Origin: Bacteroidota bacterium
Lineage (GTDB): Bacteria > Bacteroidota > Rhodothermia > Rhodothermales > UBA10348
Direction of reading: 5' to 3'
Length of the DNA stretch: 35,744 nucleotides
NCBI GenBank assembly: GCA_029262775.1
Contig: JAJCYR010000002.1
Span: forward strand, 1-35,744
In this document: positions 34,866-35,744 of the stretch, one piece after another
How positions within the stretch are numbered: the stretch's first letter is position 1
How the letters are laid out: each line of letters starts with the position of its first letter
The notes under the pieces: model-generated
The model's input: the letters and a program-made list of their open reading frames with translations, nothing else
Databases searched by the model: none
Told to the model about the DNA's origin: nothing
Position numbers and translations under genes: made by a program

Positions 34866-35744
34866 ATGCGGGAATACTGGGATATTTTCCTCGGAGGTTA
34901 CACCGGATATGCCCGCTATCTGTGGTCCGAAATCACAACGCCGCACTGGGGCAACTATTTCTACTGGCTCATCGGGGTCTCCCTGTTCTTCTTTGTAGTC
35001 GAACTCGTCCGCCCATGGAAACACCGGGAGCGCGTATTCCGGCAGGATTTCTGGCTCGACGTGTTCTACATGTTCTTCAATTTTTTTCTGTTTTCGCTGG
35101 TCATCTACAACGCGGCATCGAACGTGGTGGTGGAGTTTTTTCTGGATGCGCTCGCCGCGATCGGCATCACGAACCTCGTGGCCATTGAGGTCTCCGCCTG
35201 GCCGCTCTGGGCGCAGCTTGTGACGCTCTTCATTGTGCGCGACTTCATCCAGTGGAACGTGCACCGCCTGCTGCACCGCGTGCCCTGGCTCTGGGAATTC
35301 CACAAGGTCCACCACAGCGTCCGCGAAATGGGCTTCGCCGCGCACCTGCGTTACCACTGGATGGAAAACGTGGTCTACAACGCGCTCCAGTACATCCCGC
35401 TCGCCATGATCGGCTTTGGCATCGACGATTTCTTCGTGGTCTACATCGTCTCGCTCGCCATTGGGCACTTCAACCACTCGAACATCCACGTCCCGCTCGG
35501 GCCGTTCAAATACGTCCTGAACAACCCCCAAATGCATATCTGGCACCACGCCAAGAGCCTCCCCGGCGAGGCCAGCCGCCACCGGCACGGCATCAATTTC
35601 GGGATCAGCCTGAGTCTGTGGGACTACCTCTTCGGCACGGCTGAAATCCCGGGAAGTGGCCGTGACATCGAACTTGGATTTGACGGCGTCGAGGAATTCC
35701 CAACCGACTTCGTGCACCAGAACCTGCATGGGCTGGGGCGGAAG
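34866..35744 (+). CDS. Fatty-acid hydroxylase / sterol desaturase family membrane protein (3'-truncated by window)
   Basis: At least 293 residues, with no stop before the window end. The ATG at 34866 lies 3 bp after the Rrf2 stop. Several hydrophobic helices alternate with the iron-binding histidine clusters HRLLH, HKVHH and HIWHH, diagnostic of the non-heme di-iron fatty acid hydroxylase superfamily. Members act on sterols, carotenoids, alkylglycerols or sphingolipid bases; the substrate cannot be told from the sequence. Co-transcription with Rrf2 suggests regulated expression. Confidence 0.9.
   Translation, partial: MREYWDIFLGGYTGYARYLWSEITTPHWGNYFYWLIGVSLFFFVVELVRPWKHRERVFRQDFWLDVFYMFFNFFLFSLVIYNAASNVVVEFFLDALAAIGITNLVAIEVSAWPLWAQLVTLFIVRDFIQWNVHRLLHRVPWLWEFHKVHHSVREMGFAAHLRYHWMENVVYNALQYIPLAMIGFGIDDFFVVYIVSLAIGHFNHSNIHVPLGPFKYVLNNPQMHIWHHAKSLPGEASRHRHGINFGISLSLWDYLFGTAEIPGSGRDIELGFDGVEEFPTDFVHQNLHGLGRK

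Noticed and set aside
34245-35729. 494-codon minus-strand open frame opposite Rrf2 and the hydroxylase
   Set aside because: Val/Asp/His-rich mirror of two well-supported genes, with no domain.
1-35744. parS sites near parB
   Set aside because: Several CACGTG cores occur, but none is embedded in a recognisable TGTTTCACGTGAAACA-like palindrome.
1-35744. CRISPR arrays, prophage, restriction-modification, toxin-antitoxin or other defence systems
   Set aside because: No spaced direct repeats, phage structural genes, methylases or paired small toxins were seen. The genes are housekeeping and envelope functions.

Overview
The window looks like a chromosomal segment from a moderately GC-rich member of the Bacteroidota/Rhodothermota (FCB) group, most likely a Rhodothermales-type bacterium. 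Supporting evidence: ParB is followed directly by a DUF5683 membrane protein; there are DUF3098, DUF5686 and DUF5916 proteins, an OstA-like LptA and an Spt-type serine palmitoyltransferase. All are typical of this group, and the base composition is higher in GC than classical Bacteroides. The taxonomic call is inference from gene families. There is no phage, CRISPR array, complete insertion sequence or toxin-antitoxin locus. Almost every base lies in compact housekeeping or envelope genes.

Layout. Positions 1-155 are a small MITE-like element with terminal inverted repeats. It is followed by parB and its DUF5683 partner (181-1701). A sphingolipid-type operon follows (1842-4980): serine palmitoyltransferase, a GNAT-fold acyltransferase that may be the bacterial ceramide synthase, and a HAD phosphatase, joined by overlapping start and stop codons. 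Positions 4981-5920 hold no protein gene. On the minus strand they contain a near-consensus promoter (TTGACT, 17 bp, TATAAT), about 550 nt of densely hairpinned sequence, a UUCG-capped stem and a strong intrinsic terminator. I read this as an independent structured non-coding RNA of a class I do not recognise. Two tandem DnaA-box-like motifs lie just upstream of its promoter. Next come a rhomboid protease, a universal stress protein and a DsbD-type reductase. The translation block rpsF-rpsR-rplI with prfA upstream covers 9281-11580.

From 19522 down to 12169 the minus strand carries lptC-lptA-lptB-tyrS-aroF-glmS, a closely packed string in which the first four junctions have overlaps or gaps of at most 3 nt. 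It mixes LPS export, tyrosine charging, DAHP synthesis and glucosamine-6-phosphate synthesis. LptB carries an unusual N-terminal TPR-like extension. Divergent from it is a partner-switching module (19677-21651): STAS antagonist, RsbW-like kinase and a response regulator fused to a PP2C phosphatase. Then come a lipoprotein, ndk, a NamZ-type (DUF1343) muramidase lipoprotein, DUF3098, mreD, tRNA-Ala(GGC) and a pentapeptide-repeat protein.

The last third is envelope-oriented: a LolA-like lipoprotein, a DUF5916 outer-membrane protein and an esterase lipoprotein on the minus strand, an LpxO-like hydroxylase on the plus strand, a hypothetical protein and a large DUF5686 outer-membrane protein. The window closes with a small hypothetical gene and an Rrf2 regulator with a clear palindromic operator, in an operon with a membrane fatty-acid hydroxylase/sterol desaturase that runs off the window.
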